Assembly (NCBI GenBank): GCA_029939875.1
Contig: JAOZSC010000024.1
Span: forward strand, 4,810 to 14,212
Length of the DNA: 9,403 nucleotides
From: Desulfobacterales bacterium
Lineage (GTDB): Bacteria > Desulfobacterota > Desulfobacteria > Desulfobacterales > JAFDCJ01
Direction of reading: 5' to 3'
Under the pieces are notes generated by a model. It saw only the letters and a program-made list of their open reading frames with translations. It was not told where the DNA came from and ran no database searches. Positions 7,201 to 9,403 of this stretch are shown here, piece by piece (within the stretch, counting starts at the first letter, position 1; the number at the start of each line of letters is the position of its first letter). The translations under genes were made by a program, and so were the position numbers.

Positions 7201-7464
7201 GATCAGCTTGCGTCCCTGGTGCACGCCTTCGGAGTCCGTATTGACTTCCATGCCTTCCCAGATCGGATAATTGCAAGAGGTGACATAGCGTGTGCGCCGG
7301 CCGTCGAACAGTTCCACCGTACACAGTCGGCACATGCCGGCCGGTTCCAGCGCCTTGTGGTGACACAGGGTCGGGATTTCCACATTGTACTTTTCCGCCA
7401 CCTGCAGAATAGACTGTCCGTCTTCACCCTGGACCGTTTTCCCATTCAGTTTAAAAGTAACCAT
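4207..7464 (-). CDS. hdrA: Giant HdrA-like flavo-iron-sulfur protein: NuoG-like N-terminus plus two HdrA-type modules
   Basis: HdrA proteins hold the FAD that splits or merges electron pairs. Numbering here is from a TTG at 7488; subtract 8 for the preferred ATG at 7464 (MVTFKLNG, AGGA upstream, 1085 residues). Domains in order: plant-type [2Fe-2S] as in NuoG (Cys42, 53, 56, 72); a NuoG-like helix (about 86-124) with only Cys104 where NuoG has its His-Cys cluster; ferredoxin motifs Cys131/134/137/141 and Cys171/174/177/181; a first HdrA module (about 230-520) with Cys236/244/247/251 and a Cys334...Cys348-Cys352-Cys353 site but no GxGxxG motif; a second HdrA module with its own N-terminal domain (about 536-670), FAD motif IGGGIAGM at 681-688 and Cys829/840/844/845; and two C-terminal ferredoxin motifs (Cys1023/1026/1029/1033, Cys1057/1060/1063/1067). 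It starts 17 bases after the nuoF-like stop. Normal HdrA is roughly 650 residues, so this is a fusion plus internal duplication. The domain make-up suggests it docks the NuoF-like subunit by its N-terminus and MvhD at the C-terminus. Confidence 0.9.
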   Translation of the reverse strand: MVTFKLNGKTVQGEDGQSILQVAEKYNVEIPTLCHHKALEPAGMCRLCTVELFDGRRTRYVTSCNYPIWEGMEVNTDSEGVHQGRKLIVEMLLARCPEVPLLQKMASEYGIDEPRFEKENDTCILCGLCVRVCERMGANAISLTGRGVDMKVDTPFHIKTDACIACGACAYVCPTGHITLETIRDNVSKREFELIPSEYDEGITGRKPVYVPYPQAVPNTPAIDRDKCIHFKTGGCKICVEFCGVDAIDHSMQDEIIELNVGSIILAPGFEPFDPSKFDSYNYAKHPNVITSMEMERILSASGPTGGHLVRPSDHKEPQKVAWFQCVGSRDLNRCDNSYCSSVCCMYAIKEAVVAKEHAGDGLDCAIFFMDMRTHGKDFERFYDNAREKQGVRFLRSRVHTIDPEGDSGDLSVRYITEDGEMKSETFDMIVLSVGLQTQTETVELAKRLDLELTAGNFCKTDSFNPVATSTEGIYVCGAFQGPRDIPQAVVDASAAAAAAGEILSAARNTETKIAEIVPETNVTNERPRVGVFVCHCGINIAGVVDVPAVTEYAKSLPYVTYTNDNLYSCSQDTQETITQIIKQKNLNRVVVAACTPKTHEPLFQETLINAGLNKYLFEMANIRNQDSWVHKNNPELATKKAKDLVRMAVYKVALLEPLKEAELQVNQTAMVIGGGIAGMAAASSLANQGYDTHIIERSAQLGGQALNLYRTANGEDIQKNLSALIKDVKKNKKIHIHLDTTLSEMDGFVGNFKSTLSTNGDQQVLEHGVAVMATGASPLKPEEYSYGQDPRIITSLEMDRKFIDKDPGLKKLDTAVFIQCVGSREPQRPYCSRVCCTHSIDNALQLKKLNPDMSVFILYRDIRTYGEREYLYKEARQAGVIFIRYSLEHKPQVQIKKDKVVVTVRDHIIGRLIEIETDLLGLATAVIPNRDEQLANFFKVPLNDDGFFVERHAKLGPSEFATDGVFLCGLAHYPKPIEESIAQGRAAASRAVTLLARKTIHTSGTIAETDPAMCSQCGVCVSVCPFAAPSFTEEGPWTGRAEINPVLCKGCGLCVASCRSGAIHLKGFDNDQIFSQIFALGETG

Positions 7465-7481
7465 GAATAATTTTCCTTTGA

Positions 7482-9383
7482 TCAGCAAATCGTGATGGCA
7501 TCAAATTTACAGGCTTCATAGCAAATGCCGCACTTGATGCATTTTTCCAGATCTAATACATGGGCTTCTTTTTTTTCACCGGTGATGGCGTCCTGGGGGC
7601 ATTTGCGGGCGCATACATGACAACCGGTGCAGGCTTCAGCATCTATTTCATAGTGAAACAGGGGCTTGCAAACCCCGGCCGGGCACTTCTTGTCTTTTAT
7701 GTGGGCCTCGTATTCATCCCGGAAATACAGTATCGTGGTCAGCACCGGATTGGGGGCCGATGTTCCCAGGCCGCACAGGGAAAACTTCTGGACCATGCTG
7801 CCCAGTTCTTCCAGCAGCTCGATGTCACCCTGCTTGCCGCGTCCTTCACAGATACCGTTTAAAATCGCCAGCATTTGCTTGATGCCTTCGCGGCAGGGAT
7901 TGCACTGGCCACAGGACTCTTCCTTGAGAAAGTCCAGAAAATAACGGGCCACGTCCACCATGCAGGTGTCCTGATCCATGACGATCATACCGCCGGAGCC
8001 CATGATAGAACCCACTTCGGTCAGTTTCTGGTAGTCCACCGGCAGATCAAGAAACCTTTCCGGGATGCAGCCTCCGGAAGGCCCGCCGGTTTGCACGGCC
8101 TTGAATTTTTTCTTTTTGGGGACTCCGCCGCCCAGGCCGAAGACAATATCTCGCAGGGAAACTCCCATGGGCACTTCCACCAGCCCCGTGTTTTTTACTT
8201 TGCCCACCAGGCTGAAGGCCTTGGTTCCCTTGCTGTGATCGGTTCCCATACCGGCAAACCAGGGTGCGCCTTTGAGTACAATGGCCGGCACGTTGGCATA
8301 AGTTTCGACGTTGTTAAGATTTGACGGGTTGTTGCGGAACCCTTTTTCCACCGTGTGGATGTATTTGGCCCGCGGCCGACCGACGTTGCCTTCCAGTGAA
8401 GCCATCAGAGCGGTGGACTCACCGCAGACAAAGGCCCCGGCCCCGGTGGAAATCTTGATGTGAAAATTAAACTCGGTGCCGGCGATACCGTCGCCCAGCA
8501 GGCCGTATTTTTCGGCTGTTTTAATGGCGGTGACCAGCCGTTTGACCGCCAGCGGGTATTCGTTGCGTACATAGATGAACCCCTGGTCGGCACCGATGGC
8601 CACCCCGGCGATCAGCATGCCTTCCAGCACGCTGTGGGGGTCGCCTTCCAGAATACTGCGGTCCATGTAAGCACCCGGATCGCCTTCATCCGCGTTGCAG
8701 ATAATGTAACGCTGCCCCTTTTGCTTCGCACAGGTGGCCCACTTGATCCCGGTGGGAAATCCCCCGCCTCCGCGTCCGCGCAACCCGGATTCCTTAATGA
8801 CCGCGATGATGTCCGGCGGGTCCATTTCCTGCAAGGCCTGCAAAAAAGCCCGGTAGCCCTTTCTGGCAATGTATTCGTCAATGGAGTCCGGATCGATGTA
8901 ACCGCAGTTGCGCAGGGCGACTTTAACCTGTTTGCTGTAAAAGGGGATGTCTTCCAGAAAAGGGAATCCGTTTACCGTCTCGATGCCGGCTACCGGGTTT
9001 TCGAGGTCGTTTTCCAGGATGTTGCGCGGGTCACGCATCTGGCCGAGGACCCATTTCTTGTTGAACTCGCCATCCATGTAACCTTTGATGGCCTCGGCGA
9101 TTTTTTTTTCGGTGAGGTGCCGGTACATCAGGCGCGGCTTGCCGTATCCGAGAATTTCAACCAGTGGTTCTTCTTCACAGAATCCAATACAGCCGGTTTG
9201 ACAGATTTGAACCCCCGAGCCGGCAGGAAACACTTCTTTGGCTTTTTCATAGGATGCCTGGGCCCCGGCTGCGATGCCGCAGGATGCCATGCCGATGTTG
9301 ACCTTGACGGCATCCGGCCAGTACAGTCGTTTGTTATGCTCCTGGCGTATTTTTTCCAAGTCTTCCACGGACAGTATCTTCAT
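7482..9383 (-). CDS. NuoF/HydB-like NADH-binding subunit with extra 2Fe-2S and 2x4Fe-4S domains
   Basis: This 633-residue protein resembles the NADH-binding subunit of complex I, of bifurcating hydrogenases (HydB/HndC) and of NAD-dependent formate dehydrogenases. It should oxidise or reduce NAD(H) through FMN and pass electrons along clusters. Residues 1-105 are a thioredoxin-like [2Fe-2S] domain with Cys35, 61, 65 and 69. Residues 130-540 are the NuoF core: Gly-rich GLRGRGGGGFPTG at 200-212, CNADEGDPGAYMDR at 229-242, and a [4Fe-4S] site with Cys491, 494, 497 and 537. The tail has Cys567/Cys572 and two ferredoxin motifs, Cys585/588/591/595 and Cys615/618/621/625, and ends in Cys633. The ATG at 9383 has GAGG eight bases upstream. 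It is the first gene of the cluster in view; its promoter, and any separate NuoE-like partner, would lie beyond the right edge. The following hdrA begins with the NuoG-like domain such a subunit normally contacts. Confidence 0.92.
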   Translation of the reverse strand: MKILSVEDLEKIRQEHNKRLYWPDAVKVNIGMASCGIAAGAQASYEKAKEVFPAGSGVQICQTGCIGFCEEEPLVEILGYGKPRLMYRHLTEKKIAEAIKGYMDGEFNKKWVLGQMRDPRNILENDLENPVAGIETVNGFPFLEDIPFYSKQVKVALRNCGYIDPDSIDEYIARKGYRAFLQALQEMDPPDIIAVIKESGLRGRGGGGFPTGIKWATCAKQKGQRYIICNADEGDPGAYMDRSILEGDPHSVLEGMLIAGVAIGADQGFIYVRNEYPLAVKRLVTAIKTAEKYGLLGDGIAGTEFNFHIKISTGAGAFVCGESTALMASLEGNVGRPRAKYIHTVEKGFRNNPSNLNNVETYANVPAIVLKGAPWFAGMGTDHSKGTKAFSLVGKVKNTGLVEVPMGVSLRDIVFGLGGGVPKKKKFKAVQTGGPSGGCIPERFLDLPVDYQKLTEVGSIMGSGGMIVMDQDTCMVDVARYFLDFLKEESCGQCNPCREGIKQMLAILNGICEGRGKQGDIELLEELGSMVQKFSLCGLGTSAPNPVLTTILYFRDEYEAHIKDKKCPAGVCKPLFHYEIDAEACTGCHVCARKCPQDAITGEKKEAHVLDLEKCIKCGICYEACKFDAITIC

Positions 9384-9403
9384 GGTGAATGCCTCGCGTT
9401 GTG

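Noticed and set aside
7464..7488. TTG at 7488 as start of the HdrA-like gene
   Set aside because: The ATG at 7464 has an AGGA site at good spacing and begins directly with the NuoG-like beta strand MVTFKLNG; the TTG would lie inside the end of the upstream gene.

Overview
The window is one minus-strand gene cluster for a soluble, flavin-based electron-transfer complex, followed by a dsrC-type gene. The likely host is an anaerobic, sulfite/sulfate-metabolising bacterium of the Desulfobacterota, probably near Desulfobacterales. The reasons are a DsrC with both C-terminal cysteines, an Hdr/Flx-type cluster, very cysteine-rich iron-sulfur proteins and apparent use of selenocysteine. This placement is inference from gene content; no phylogenetic marker is present.

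In transcription order (right to left) the layout is: a NuoF/HydB-like NADH-binding flavo-iron-sulfur subunit (9383-7482); a giant HdrA-like protein with a NuoG-like N-terminus and two HdrA-type modules (7464-4207); an MvhD/FlxD protein whose frame is crossed by one TGA at a conserved cysteine position, read here as selenocysteine (4130-3699); a FlxC-like dicluster protein with an FrhB-like N-terminal half (3697-2750); a FlxB/AsrA-like dicluster protein (2666-1605); a FlxA-like FAD/NAD(P) oxidoreductase with a [2Fe-2S] motif (1413-568); and DsrC (429-112). A perfect 15-bp stem with a T-rich tail (about 37-81) ends the unit. Just beyond it the first eight codons of another minus-strand gene run off the left edge.

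Working model: the NuoF-like subunit and FlxA form two separate pyridine-nucleotide entry/exit points. HdrA carries the only recognisable complete FAD fold of its two modules, plus seven ferredoxin-type or plant-type cluster sites and two CC-type sites. MvhD, FlxB and FlxC wire the parts together. This fits a bifurcating or confurcating enzyme exchanging electrons among NADH, a second pyridine nucleotide and ferredoxin. The usual HdrB and HdrC disulfide-reducing partners are absent from the window, although DsrC, a plausible thiol/disulfide protein substrate, is the last gene.

The most notable observations are the selenocysteine MvhD with a hairpin right after the UGA, the unusual HdrA architecture, and three intergenic gaps that each hold a different 7-bp-periodic repeat, two of them arranged as large inverted repeats. 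No tRNA, rRNA, CRISPR array or transposase gene was seen.
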